DNA from: Pasteurella atlantica | GTDB lineage: Bacteria; Pseudomonadota; Gammaproteobacteria; Enterobacterales; Pasteurellaceae | Length of the DNA stretch: 64,000 nucleotides | Direction of reading: 5' to 3' | Assembly: GCF_963693435.1 (NCBI RefSeq) | Contig: NZ_OY856306.1 | Span: 1,674,001 to 1,738,000 of the forward strand | The notes under the pieces: generated by a model | Databases searched by the model: none | Told to the model about the DNA's origin: nothing | The model's input: only the letters and a program-made list of their open reading frames with translations | In this document: piece by piece, positions 28,703 to 36,604 of the stretch | Numbering within the stretch: the first letter of the stretch is position 1 | Layout: every line of letters begins with the position of its first letter | Program-made: the position numbers and the translations under genes

Positions 28703-29434
28703 ATGAATTTAAAAAAAATAGTCCCTTTATTACTATTTTTTACAACAAACTGCTTTGCGGATATCAATATTGCCGTAGCCAGTAATTTTGTTCCTACAAT
28801 GAAAAAAATTGCAAAAAGTTACACAAATGTAACCGCTACAAAAATCAATATCCTTTCAGGATCAAGCGGAAAACACTATGCTCAAATTCAATATGGAGCA
28901 CCAATCGATCTGTTTTTTTCTGCGGATCAAAAACGTCCAAGTGAATTATTAAAACAGCAACAAGCAATACGTACCTTTACTTATGCAATCGGTCGTTTAG
29001 TGTATTGGAAACCTCTATATAATGGTTCAAAAATAACGCTTGAAGAGGCAGTAAAGCAAAAAAGTAATCGCCTTGCATTAGCCAATCCTAAATATGCACC
29101 TTATGGAATTGCCGCGAGAGAAACACTAAAAGCCTTATCTTTATGGCAAACAAAACAACCTTTATATATTTTTGGTGAAAACATTGCTCAGACTTATCAT
29201 TTTGTAAAATCAGGGGCAAGTGATACGGGGTTTGTCGCCTATTCTCAAATTAAACAAAATAAAAAAATTAACGAAAATAGCGTTTGGTTAGTACCACAGC
29301 AGTATCATTCTTTAATTAAACAGGATGTTGCGATTATTCACGATAACGAAGAAGTGCAACAATTTTTACGCTATTTTCACTCTAAAGAAGTGCAAAATTT
29401 AATTTTAGCTGATGGATATTCCCTCAATGATTGA
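28703..29434 (+). CDS. modA: ModA, molybdate-binding protein
   Basis: 243 residues with a signal peptide cut after NCFA. The mature start INIAVASNFVPTMKKIA, then ILSGSSGKHYAQIQYGAPID with LFFSADQKRP, are the tungstate/molybdate-binding protein signature (serine ligands in ASNF and SGSSGK). It captures MoO4 in the periplasm for ModBC. The stop overlaps the modB start. Upstream (28608-28702) I see no clear ModE palindrome. Confidence 0.93.
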   Translation: MNLKKIVPLLLFFTTNCFADINIAVASNFVPTMKKIAKSYTNVTATKINILSGSSGKHYAQIQYGAPIDLFFSADQKRPSELLKQQQAIRTFTYAIGRLVYWKPLYNGSKITLEEAVKQKSNRLALANPKYAPYGIAARETLKALSLWQTKQPLYIFGENIAQTYHFVKSGASDTGFVAYSQIKQNKKINENSVWLVPQQYHSLIKQDVAIIHDNEEVQQFLRYFHSKEVQNLILADGYSLND

Positions 29435-30110
29435 TGATATTTCATTTCAAGCATTATTACTGTCATTTAAACTCAGTATCACGACGACTCTGTGTTTACT
29501 TATTATTGGTACGCCTATCGCCTTTTGGTTAGCCACATCACGCAATCGCTTTAAATTTATTATTGAAGCCTTGATTGCGTTACCCCTTGTCTTACCACCA
29601 ACCGTATTAGGTTTTTATTTATTAATTTTACTTAACCCAAATAGTTTTATCGGTTCTTTAGTTTTCCAACTGACTGGTGAAACTATTTTATTCTCTTTCT
29701 CAGGTTTGGTGATTGGTTCCATTGTATATTCCTTCCCCTATGTCACCCAACCGTTAACCAATGCCTTTGCAAGCATTAATCCCAATATTATTGAAACCGC
29801 AAAAGTACTCAATACTAACCCCCTAGATCGCTTTATTCATATTGTGTTACCAATGGCAAAGCGAGGCTTTATGACAGCTTCAGTATTGGGCTTTGCCCAT
29901 ACATTAGGGGAATTTGGTGTGGTATTGATGTTAGGGGGAAATATTCCCAATAAAACACAAGTTGTTTCTATCGCCATTTACGATCACGTAGAATCCTTAA
30001 ACTATATTCAAGCCCATTGGCTAGCAGGAATTTTACTGGTAATCTCTTTTGTTTTATTATTATTTATCTTTAAAATTAACCATTCATTTAACAGCGTGGT
30101 AAAACTGTAA
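29427..30110 (+). CDS. modB: ModB, molybdate ABC permease
   Basis: About 227 residues from the ATG at 29427, which overlaps the modA stop by 8 bp (an ATG five codons earlier, 29412, is also open). Five to six helices. The permease signature is the EAA loop (IETAKVLNTNPLDRFIHIVL) and GFAHTLGEFGVVLMLGGNIP, typical of ModB. Its stop codon shares one base with the modC start (TAATG), so the three genes are translationally coupled. Confidence 0.93.
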   Translation: MIDDISFQALLLSFKLSITTTLCLLIIGTPIAFWLATSRNRFKFIIEALIALPLVLPPTVLGFYLLILLNPNSFIGSLVFQLTGETILFSFSGLVIGSIVYSFPYVTQPLTNAFASINPNIIETAKVLNTNPLDRFIHIVLPMAKRGFMTASVLGFAHTLGEFGVVLMLGGNIPNKTQVVSIAIYDHVESLNYIQAHWLAGILLVISFVLLLFIFKINHSFNSVVKL

Positions 30111-30739
30111 TGACCATAAAATGCGATTTCAACATTAAACGAACGGATTTTTCACTCTCTTTTAATGCAGAATTATCAGGGAATAAAATTACTATTATTA
30201 AAGGAAAATCAGGTTGTGGAAAAACCAGTTTATTACGTTTAATGGCAGGACTAGACTACTCGCCTAACAATACATTTATTGTCAATAATCAAGTATTCCA
30301 ACAAAATGATATTTTCATCCCTGCTGAAAAACGCCCTATTGCCTATGTAGGACAAGAGAGTTGTTTATTACCCTTTATGAATATAGAAAAAAATATCGCT
30401 TTTGCTCAAAAAAGACGAAGTTGTTCTGATTATGCCTTACCTAATTTAGATGAATTATTTAGTGTTTTTGACCTCCATCACTGTAAACTAAAATTACCCG
30501 ATCAACTCTCTTCAGGAGAAACCCAACGAGCGTTGGTTATTCAATCTATAATGAACACTCCAAATCTTTTTCTATTTGATGAAGCCTTTTCTGCCATTGA
30601 TGAACAACGCAAAAGTATTATTTTAGATTATTTAATGGAGTATTTAGAGCAACGTAATTTACCTGCTATCTATGTCTCTCACGATTCTGAAGAGTTGAAA
30701 TATATCCGTTCTGATATAAGTATTCAATTAACAACATAG
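30110..30739 (+). CDS. modC: ModC-type ATPase, short form without the molybdate-sensing domain
   Basis: 209 residues, against about 350 for E. coli ModC. The ATPase core is complete: Walker A GKSGCGKTS, Q-loop YVGQES, a divergent signature LSSGETQRA in place of LSGGQ, Walker B LFLFDEAFSAID, and H-loop YVSHDSEE. The protein ends right after the core, so the C-terminal TOBE/Mop domain that binds molybdate and feeds back on transport is absent. The stop is clean and followed by non-coding DNA, so this looks like a genuine short form. It starts in a TAATG overlap with modB. Confidence 0.88.
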   Translation: MTIKCDFNIKRTDFSLSFNAELSGNKITIIKGKSGCGKTSLLRLMAGLDYSPNNTFIVNNQVFQQNDIFIPAEKRPIAYVGQESCLLPFMNIEKNIAFAQKRRSCSDYALPNLDELFSVFDLHHCKLKLPDQLSSGETQRALVIQSIMNTPNLFLFDEAFSAIDEQRKSIILDYLMEYLEQRNLPAIYVSHDSEELKYIRSDISIQLTT

Positions 30740-30835
30740 CGTTGCTTATTTTTACTCTTAAATTTATGTTAAACTTACTCAGACTGTTTATTAAATTATA
30801 TTTAAAATAGTAAAAAGAATTTATAAGGAAAAACA

Positions 30836-31939
30836 TTGGATAAAACAATATTAACCCTAGAACCTCAAGATAATACTCGTTTGCAATCCCTTTGCGGTGC
30901 GTTTGATGATCATTTAAATTTAATTGAAGACAGTTTTAATGTGATTATTCGTCGTAATGGTTTTGAATTTGTGATTGAACCTGACGATGAAGATCCTGTA
31001 GCAGATTTTGTGTTACAAAATACCGCAAAATTATTGCAAAAGCTTTATAACGAAACGGCTCCGATTAAAGGTAAAGTCAAATTATTGGATCTGGAAGATG
31101 TACATTTGATGATCCAAGAAAGTCGAATGCTGCTGCAAAATTCTCCTGATAAAAAACACGATAAAAAAAGTAGTATTGGCAATATTGCGATAAAAACCAA
31201 GCGTGGTGTAATTAAGCCTCGTGGAGAACATCAACAACGCTATTTACATAATATTTTAACCCATGATATCAGTTTTGGAATTGGTCCTGCAGGAACAGGA
31301 AAAACCTTTTTAGCAGTGGCAGCAGCAGTGGAGTCTTTAGAACGTCAAGAAGTACGTCGTATTTTATTAACTCGTCCCGCTGTAGAAGCTGGAGAAAAAT
31401 TAGGTTTTCTTCCAGGTGATTTAGGACAAAAAATTGAGCCTTATTTACGTCCTCTTTATGATGCATTATTTGAAATGTTAGGTTTTGAAAAAGCCCAAAA
31501 ATTTATGGAGCGAAATATCATTGAAATTGCCCCTCTGGCTTATATGCGAGGACGTACCCTAAATGATGCTTTTATTATTCTTGATGAAAGCCAAAATACC
31601 ACCATTGAGCAAATGAAAATGTTCTTAACTCGAATCGGTTTTAACTCAAAAGCAGTGATTACTGGTGATGTAACGCAAATCGATTTACCTCGCTCTCAAA
31701 AATCTGGCTTAAAGCACGCTCAAGAAGTATTAAGTAATGTGCCTGATTTAAGTTTTAATTTCTTTGATAGTCACGATGTAGTGCGTCACCCTGTTGTTGC
31801 AAAAGTCGTACGAGCTTATGAAGAATGGGAAGCCGAAGATGAAAGACGTAAAGCGGAATATAAAGCTCAAAGACAAATAGAACAACAGCGTGAAAAGTTG
31901 GTGTTAGAACAAGAAAAATTAATGAAAGAAGCATTATAA
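30836..31939 (+). CDS. ybeZ: PhoH-like ATPase YbeZ (PhoL)
   Basis: 367 residues from a TTG start with AAGGA 8 bp before it. An N-terminal KH-like/ssRNA-binding region precedes the PhoH ATPase domain with Walker A GIGPAGTGKTFLAVAA and Walker B FIILDESQNTT. The C-terminus is a charged, probably coiled-coil tail (EDERRKAEYKAQRQIEQQRE). YbeZ is an RNA helicase-like ATPase that works with YbeY in rRNA processing. The usual ybeZ-ybeY pairing is broken here. Confidence 0.93.
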   Translation: MDKTILTLEPQDNTRLQSLCGAFDDHLNLIEDSFNVIIRRNGFEFVIEPDDEDPVADFVLQNTAKLLQKLYNETAPIKGKVKLLDLEDVHLMIQESRMLLQNSPDKKHDKKSSIGNIAIKTKRGVIKPRGEHQQRYLHNILTHDISFGIGPAGTGKTFLAVAAAVESLERQEVRRILLTRPAVEAGEKLGFLPGDLGQKIEPYLRPLYDALFEMLGFEKAQKFMERNIIEIAPLAYMRGRTLNDAFIILDESQNTTIEQMKMFLTRIGFNSKAVITGDVTQIDLPRSQKSGLKHAQEVLSNVPDLSFNFFDSHDVVRHPVVAKVVRAYEEWEAEDERRKAEYKAQRQIEQQREKLVLEQEKLMKEAL

Positions 31940-32023
31940 ATTAGGTAACAATACTCAATAGTTTTATTTTGATAAGAAAGATGATTGATATTTCATAAGA
32001 TTTTTTATACAAAGAGGAAAAAT

Positions 32024-32980
32024 ATGAAACCTATAAAGATGATTATCGATACGGATCCAGGTATAGATGATGTAATGGCAATCCTATTCGCTCATCAGCA
32101 CCCAAATATTGATTTGTTAGGATTAACGACTGTTATTGGCAACGGAACATTGGAAACTGTTACTCGTAATACTTTACTATTAAAAAAATATTTTAATTTG
32201 AATTGTGATGTTGCAAAAGGTGTGGATAAACCACTAAAAGGTGAGGCGAGAGAAGAGCCGACTTTTGTACACGGTGATAATGGACTTGGAAATATTGAGA
32301 TTGATGAAAAAGAGGATTTTGGAAAGATCGATCCTCGCCCAGCTTGTGATTATTTAATCGATCAAATTAGAGCAAATCCCAATGAAATTACCTTAGTTGC
32401 AATCGGACAATTAACCAATCTTGCACTGGCGATTGAAAAAGCCCCTGATATTATTTCTCTTGTTAAGCAGGTCGTTATTATGGGCGGTGCTTTTGGTTAT
32501 AACGGGCATTTTGGTAATGTTACTCCTGTCGCTGAAGCAAATATTTATGGCGATCCTTGGGCAGCGGATAAGGTGCTGACCGCAAAATGGGATGTGGTTA
32601 TTGTGGGCTTAGATGTGACTCATCAAGTGATAATGAAAAATGAACATTTTGAGCAACTCAAAGAAAATTCTCAATATGGGCAATTTATTTATGATGTTAG
32701 TCGTTTTTATCTTAATTTCTATAAAACGAAAGGTTTAGATGGTTGTGCTGTTCACGACTCTTTAGCGGTGTTTTATGCTATTCATCCTGAATTATTTAAA
32801 ACAATACAGGGCCCCGTGAGAGTGGTTACTGACGGGATAACAAAAGGACAAACAATTATTAAAACCAGTGATTTTAAGTATGGTATTGATGAATGGAAAG
32901 CAGTACCTAACCAAACTGTTTGTGTGGATGTTGATGCAAAAGCTTGTTTGGATTTATATCAAACAACTATGTGTGATTAA
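32024..32980 (+). CDS. Inosine/uridine-preferring nucleoside hydrolase
   Basis: 318 residues from the ATG at 32024, chosen because GAGGAAA precedes it. The calcium-binding N-terminal motif IDTDPGIDDVMAILFA is intact, as are the active-site region VVIMGGAF...NVTPVAEANIYGDP and the late aspartate in CAVHDSLAVFY. It hydrolyses ribonucleosides to base and ribose for salvage. Closest in layout to RihA/RihB/RihC, but the subtype and preferred base cannot be assigned from sequence. No transporter gene next to it. Confidence 0.9.
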   Translation: MKPIKMIIDTDPGIDDVMAILFAHQHPNIDLLGLTTVIGNGTLETVTRNTLLLKKYFNLNCDVAKGVDKPLKGEAREEPTFVHGDNGLGNIEIDEKEDFGKIDPRPACDYLIDQIRANPNEITLVAIGQLTNLALAIEKAPDIISLVKQVVIMGGAFGYNGHFGNVTPVAEANIYGDPWAADKVLTAKWDVVIVGLDVTHQVIMKNEHFEQLKENSQYGQFIYDVSRFYLNFYKTKGLDGCAVHDSLAVFYAIHPELFKTIQGPVRVVTDGITKGQTIIKTSDFKYGIDEWKAVPNQTVCVDVDAKACLDLYQTTMCD

Positions 32981-33036
32981 AAGGTAAGTGTGATTAAATA
33001 ATATTTATAAATAACAATACTCAATTATTTGGAAAA

Positions 33037-34122
33037 ATGACAGATAGCCACACATCTTCGATAAGAAAAATCATTCATATTGATATGGATTGTTTTTATG
33101 CGTCTGTTGAAATGCGAGAAAATCCATCATTAGTGGGTAAACCTGTGGCGGTAGGGGGAAGCCCTGATAAGCGAGGGGTGTTGGCAACCTGTAATTATGA
33201 AGCCAGAAAATTTGGTTTACACAGTGCAATGTCAAGCCAACAGGCTCTTAAAAAATGCCCTAATCTGATTCTTATTTCAGGAAATATGGAATTATATAAA
33301 TCTGTATCACAACAAATTCATCAAATTTTTCAACGTTATACCTCCATTATTGAACCCCTTTCCCTTGATGAAGCCTTTCTTGACGTGACGGATTGTGATC
33401 AATATTTTAATTCTGCAACTTGGATCGCAGAAGCAATTCGTAACAGTATTTGGGAAGAGTTACATTTAACCGCTTCGGCAGGTGTCGCACCATTAAAATT
33501 TTTAGCAAAAATTGCCTCAGATTTAAATAAACCCAATGGGCAGTTTGTGATTCTGCCTGAAGAGGTTACCGATTTTATTCATCATTTAGATTTGAAAAAA
33601 ATTCCCGGTGTAGGAAAAGTGACCTATCAGAAGTTACTCGATTTAGGTTTTAAAACTTGTGCAGATATTAAGCGGTCAGATCAACAAACAATTTTGCAAA
33701 ATTTTGGTAAGTTTGGGCATCGTTTATGGGATTTTAGTCACGCTATTGATAATCGAAAAATTGAAGTGAACCGTGTTCGTAAATCGATTGGCGTTGAAAA
33801 TACATTGATTACAGATATTGATGATATTCAATCGGCTGAAATAATGTTAAATGAATTATTTGAAAAACTGCAATTTAGAATTGAACGTAATTTTGGAAAT
33901 AAGCCTTTAACCGATTTTAAAAAATTAGGAATAAAATTAAAATTTGATGATTTTACGCAAACAACCTTAGAGAAAACTACTGAAGGAGTAACAAAAGACT
34001 ATTTTGTTGAATTATTACATCAAATTTGGAAAAGGCGAACAGAACGCAAAATTCGTTTAATTGGGATCAATGTTCAGGTTCCTGAACAAAAAGAAACGAA
34101 ACAATTAGATTTATGGAACTAA
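33037..34122 (+). CDS. dinB: DNA polymerase IV
   Basis: 361 residues (E. coli DinB 351). Y-family palm motifs IHIDMDCFYASVEMR and SLDEAFLDVT carry the metal-binding acids. The thumb HhH region is LKKIPGVGKVTYQKLLDLGF. The C-terminal little-finger domain follows, ending in a probable beta-clamp-binding motif (QLDLWN). Error-prone translesion polymerase. I see no clear LexA box in the short upstream region. The next gene starts 15 bp later. Confidence 0.94.
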   Translation: MTDSHTSSIRKIIHIDMDCFYASVEMRENPSLVGKPVAVGGSPDKRGVLATCNYEARKFGLHSAMSSQQALKKCPNLILISGNMELYKSVSQQIHQIFQRYTSIIEPLSLDEAFLDVTDCDQYFNSATWIAEAIRNSIWEELHLTASAGVAPLKFLAKIASDLNKPNGQFVILPEEVTDFIHHLDLKKIPGVGKVTYQKLLDLGFKTCADIKRSDQQTILQNFGKFGHRLWDFSHAIDNRKIEVNRVRKSIGVENTLITDIDDIQSAEIMLNELFEKLQFRIERNFGNKPLTDFKKLGIKLKFDDFTQTTLEKTTEGVTKDYFVELLHQIWKRRTERKIRLIGINVQVPEQKETKQLDLWN

Positions 34123-34137
34123 AAGAGAGGAAGAACA

Positions 34138-34371
34138 ATGCCAGTAATAAAGGTTACAATGACCAGTGAAGAAGGCGGTGCAACCAAACAGCAAAAAGAG
34201 GCATTAGCCAAAGGAATAACTGATGTTTTTGCTCAAGTGTTTAATGGTCGAGGTGCTGAAAGTTGTGTGGTGATTATTGACGAAGTTGCAACGGATAATT
34301 ATGCCATAGGAGGGAAAACAGTTACAAATATTAGAGAAAGTCATAAAGATACTATTCTCAAAACTGTGTAA
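34138..34371 (+). CDS. 4-oxalocrotonate tautomerase family protein
   Basis: 77 residues beginning MPVIKVTMT, so Pro-2 would be the catalytic amino-terminal proline after Met removal. The pattern TKQQKEALAKGITDVFAQVF, then CVVIIDEVATDNYAIGG, is typical of small tautomerases, with a tail longer than the 62-residue 4-OT. Strong AGAGAGGAAG site, 15 bp after dinB. Substrate unknown. The IS630-type element begins 22 bp after its stop. Confidence 0.85.
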   Translation: MPVIKVTMTSEEGGATKQQKEALAKGITDVFAQVFNGRGAESCVVIIDEVATDNYAIGGKTVTNIRESHKDTILKTV

Positions 34372-34452
34372 TAGAGACTGTCTCTTAAACTGTATAGCAA
34401 AAGTAAAATTATATGGCATAATATAAACTACCAACTGTTTAAGGTATAAAAT

Positions 34453-34815
34453 ATGAGCTATTCATTAGATTTCCGCCGAAAAGTATTTGAAATAAAGGCG
34501 AAGAAAGGTTTAACCTTTGAAGAAACAAGTCAATATTTTAATATTGGTATCAGAACGTTGTTCCGTTGGAAAAAGAAAATTGAGCCTTGTACAACTCGTA
34601 ATAAGCCTGCAACAAAGATTGATATGGACGCATTACTCAAAGATGTTGAGTTATATCCTGATGCTTATCAGTATGAAAGAGCGGAACGTTTTGGTGTAAC
34701 TCAAAGGGCAATTGGTTTTGCCCTTAAACGATTGGGTATTAGCTATAAAAAAAACACTAAAACATCCCAAAGCAAACGAAGATGCTCGTATCAAATTTCA
34801 GGAAAAAATGAATGA
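34453..34815 (+). CDS. IS630 transposase, first frame (DNA-binding part)
   Basis: 120 residues. MSYSLDFRRKVFEIKAKKGL, then FEETSQYFNIGIRTLFRWKK and a second helix-turn-helix with RAERFGVTQRAIGFALKRLG: the N-terminal part of an IS630/IS-type transposase. The frame leaves the homologous sequence at an A8 run (34747-34754); with one A fewer it would read YKKTLKH and continue into the DDE frame. So this is either half of a frameshift- or slippage-expressed transposase or a one-base insertion mutant. Confidence 0.8.
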   Translation: MSYSLDFRRKVFEIKAKKGLTFEETSQYFNIGIRTLFRWKKKIEPCTTRNKPATKIDMDALLKDVELYPDAYQYERAERFGVTQRAIGFALKRLGISYKKNTKTSQSKRRCSYQISGKNE

Positions 34816-35293
34816 TTTTTCTAAGCAAGGAAAAACAATTATTTACTTAGATGAAAGTGGCTTTGCAAAAGATATGCCTAGAACACATGGCTATTGTAGG
34901 AAAGGACAGCGATGTTATGGACATCAAGATTGGCATGCAAAAGGGCGAATTAATGTGATTGGTGCAATTATAGGTTTTACTTTTCTAACGGTATCCTTAT
35001 TTGAAGGCAATATTAATTCAGACACGTTTTATGCTTGGCTAAAACAGGATTTATTACCTAAGGTGAAGCCTGATTCTGTTTTAGTGATGGATAATGCGAC
35101 GTTTCATAAACGTCAGGATATGATAACAGCTATCCAAGATAAAGGTGTCATTTTAGAATTTCTTCCACCTTATAGTCCTGACTTGAATCCCATTGAAAAA
35201 AAGTGGGCTCAAGCCAAGTCTATTAGGAAGAAGTTAAGATGTGATGATATTAACTTTTTATTTCAGGAATATTTTAACTATGTCAAATTATAA
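34712..35293 (+). CDS. IS630 transposase, second frame (DDE catalytic part)
   Basis: The homologous part begins at about 34755 with KTLKHPKANEDARIKFQEKM and contains all three catalytic acids: D in IIYLDESGFAKD, D in VLVMDNATFHK, and E in PYSPDLNPIEKKWAQAK. Relative to the first frame it is shifted +1 (-2), joined at the A8 run. The listed ATG start at 34712 overlaps the first frame and is probably not used; the natural product would be the fusion. Confidence 0.78.
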   Translation: MVLPLNDWVLAIKKTLKHPKANEDARIKFQEKMNDFSKQGKTIIYLDESGFAKDMPRTHGYCRKGQRCYGHQDWHAKGRINVIGAIIGFTFLTVSLFEGNINSDTFYAWLKQDLLPKVKPDSVLVMDNATFHKRQDMITAIQDKGVILEFLPPYSPDLNPIEKKWAQAKSIRKKLRCDDINFLFQEYFNYVKL

Positions 35294-35372
35294 TACTTTG
35301 GCTATAATACCCCAAAATAGGGGCAAATTCTTTTGTACCCCTAAATTAAAAGTAGTAAACACTGGTGTAAAA

Positions 35373-36488
35373 TCAAGACAAACTCTCTACATAATCCTGA
35401 TATCCAAACTTTTTAACTAATTTAATCGAGCCATCAAGTTCTTTAATCGCAATAGAGGGCATATTCACACCATTAAACCAATTCTTTTTAACCATTGAAT
35501 AGCCTGCTGTATCACAAAATGAAATACGATCACCAATATTAAGAGGTTTTTCAAATTTATATTCACCAAAAATATCCCCAGCTAAACAGGACTTTCCACA
35601 AACAAGACATTGATAATTCCCTTTGCCATAAAACTCATCTTCAGTTAAACGTGCTTCTGAGCGATAAATCAATAAATCTAATAAATGTGCCTCAATGGAA
35701 CTATCCACAATCACGTAATCTTTTTCATTCTTGCCCACATCTAATACAGTGGTTTCAAAGCTACAACTCAAAGTAATTGAGGCTTCTCCCGGTTCTAAAT
35801 AAACTTGAACCCCAAATTTTTCAGAAAATTGCTTTAAACGATCCGCAAATTGATCGATGGGATAATCTTTTCCTGTAAAATGAATACCACCACCTAAACT
35901 GACCCAATCCACTTGATGTAATAATTCACCAAAGTGGTTTTCAATATGGGTTAGCATTTCATCAAATTTTTCAAAACTTGGATTTTCACAGTTATTATGA
36001 AACATAAAACCATTAATAAGCGGTAAGATTTCTTCGATTTTTTGCAAATCCCACTCCCCTAAACGACTATAAGGGCGAGCGGGATCCGCTAGTAAAAAAC
36101 TTGAAGTACTCACACGAGGATTTACTCGTAAACCACGTTGAATATTTTTAGCCTGATCTTTATAACGTTTTAATTGATTAATTGAATTAAAAATAATCTT
36201 ATCAGCATTCTCAACAACTTCATCAATTTCATCTGGTGAATAAGCAACACTATAAGCGTGGGTTTCACCGCCAAATTTCTCTTTACCTAATTTCACTTCA
36301 TAAAGTGATGACGAAGTTGTCCCTGCCATATATTGCGACATAAAATCAAACACTGACCACGTTGCAAAACATTTTAATGCTAATAAGGCTTTTGCCCCTG
36401 ATTTTTGTTGCACATAGGCAATTTTTTCCATATTACGTTGTAGTTTTGATTTATCAATTAAATAGTAAGGGGTTTGTAATTGTGTCAT
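35373..36488 (-). CDS. nspC: Carboxynorspermidine decarboxylase
   Basis: 371 residues, alanine-racemase/group IV decarboxylase fold. The PLP lysine lies in KALLALKCFATWSVFDFM. Other features are the FHNNCENPSFEKFDEMLTHI stretch, the WVSLGGGIHFTGKDYPID glycine loop, EPGEASI and the active-site cysteine segment CLVCGKSCLAGDIFGEY. It decarboxylates carboxynorspermidine or carboxyspermidine, giving (nor)spermidine. It pairs biochemically with the dehydrogenase at 11659-12894, although the genes are 22 kb apart. A uptake-signal-like AAGCGGTAAGATT occurs within the gene (about 36019). Confidence 0.93.
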   Translation of the reverse strand: MTQLQTPYYLIDKSKLQRNMEKIAYVQQKSGAKALLALKCFATWSVFDFMSQYMAGTTSSSLYEVKLGKEKFGGETHAYSVAYSPDEIDEVVENADKIIFNSINQLKRYKDQAKNIQRGLRVNPRVSTSSFLLADPARPYSRLGEWDLQKIEEILPLINGFMFHNNCENPSFEKFDEMLTHIENHFGELLHQVDWVSLGGGIHFTGKDYPIDQFADRLKQFSEKFGVQVYLEPGEASITLSCSFETTVLDVGKNEKDYVIVDSSIEAHLLDLLIYRSEARLTEDEFYGKGNYQCLVCGKSCLAGDIFGEYKFEKPLNIGDRISFCDTAGYSMVKKNWFNGVNMPSIAIKELDGSIKLVKKFGYQDYVESLS

Positions 36489-36604
36489 TTTTATTTAGTA
36501 TCCTTTATAAAAAATTTGTCGAATTATAACGAATTGAAAAAGTGAATGCTAACAGTAAGCTAGGTTAGTTTTTTATTTTTGATATAAATTATTCCTTTTA
36601 TCAC

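Larger units (their letters stand above)
34393..35306 (+). mobile_element. IS630-family insertion sequence
   Basis: About 914 bp with imperfect terminal inverted repeats. The left end reads TATAGCAAAAGTA (34393-34405) and the inverse of the right end reads TATAGCCAAAGTA (35306-35294), each bordered by the TA expected for IS630-type target duplication. It contains an N-terminal helix-turn-helix frame and a DDE frame. The exact tips are set by these repeats and could be off by a few bases. It lies 22 bp after the tautomerase stop and 66 bp before the nspC stop. Confidence 0.8.

Noticed and set aside
35310-35323. CCCC-AAAATA-GGGG hairpin after the IS630 element as a terminator
   Set aside because: Short stem without a T run on either strand; it may only be part of the flank.
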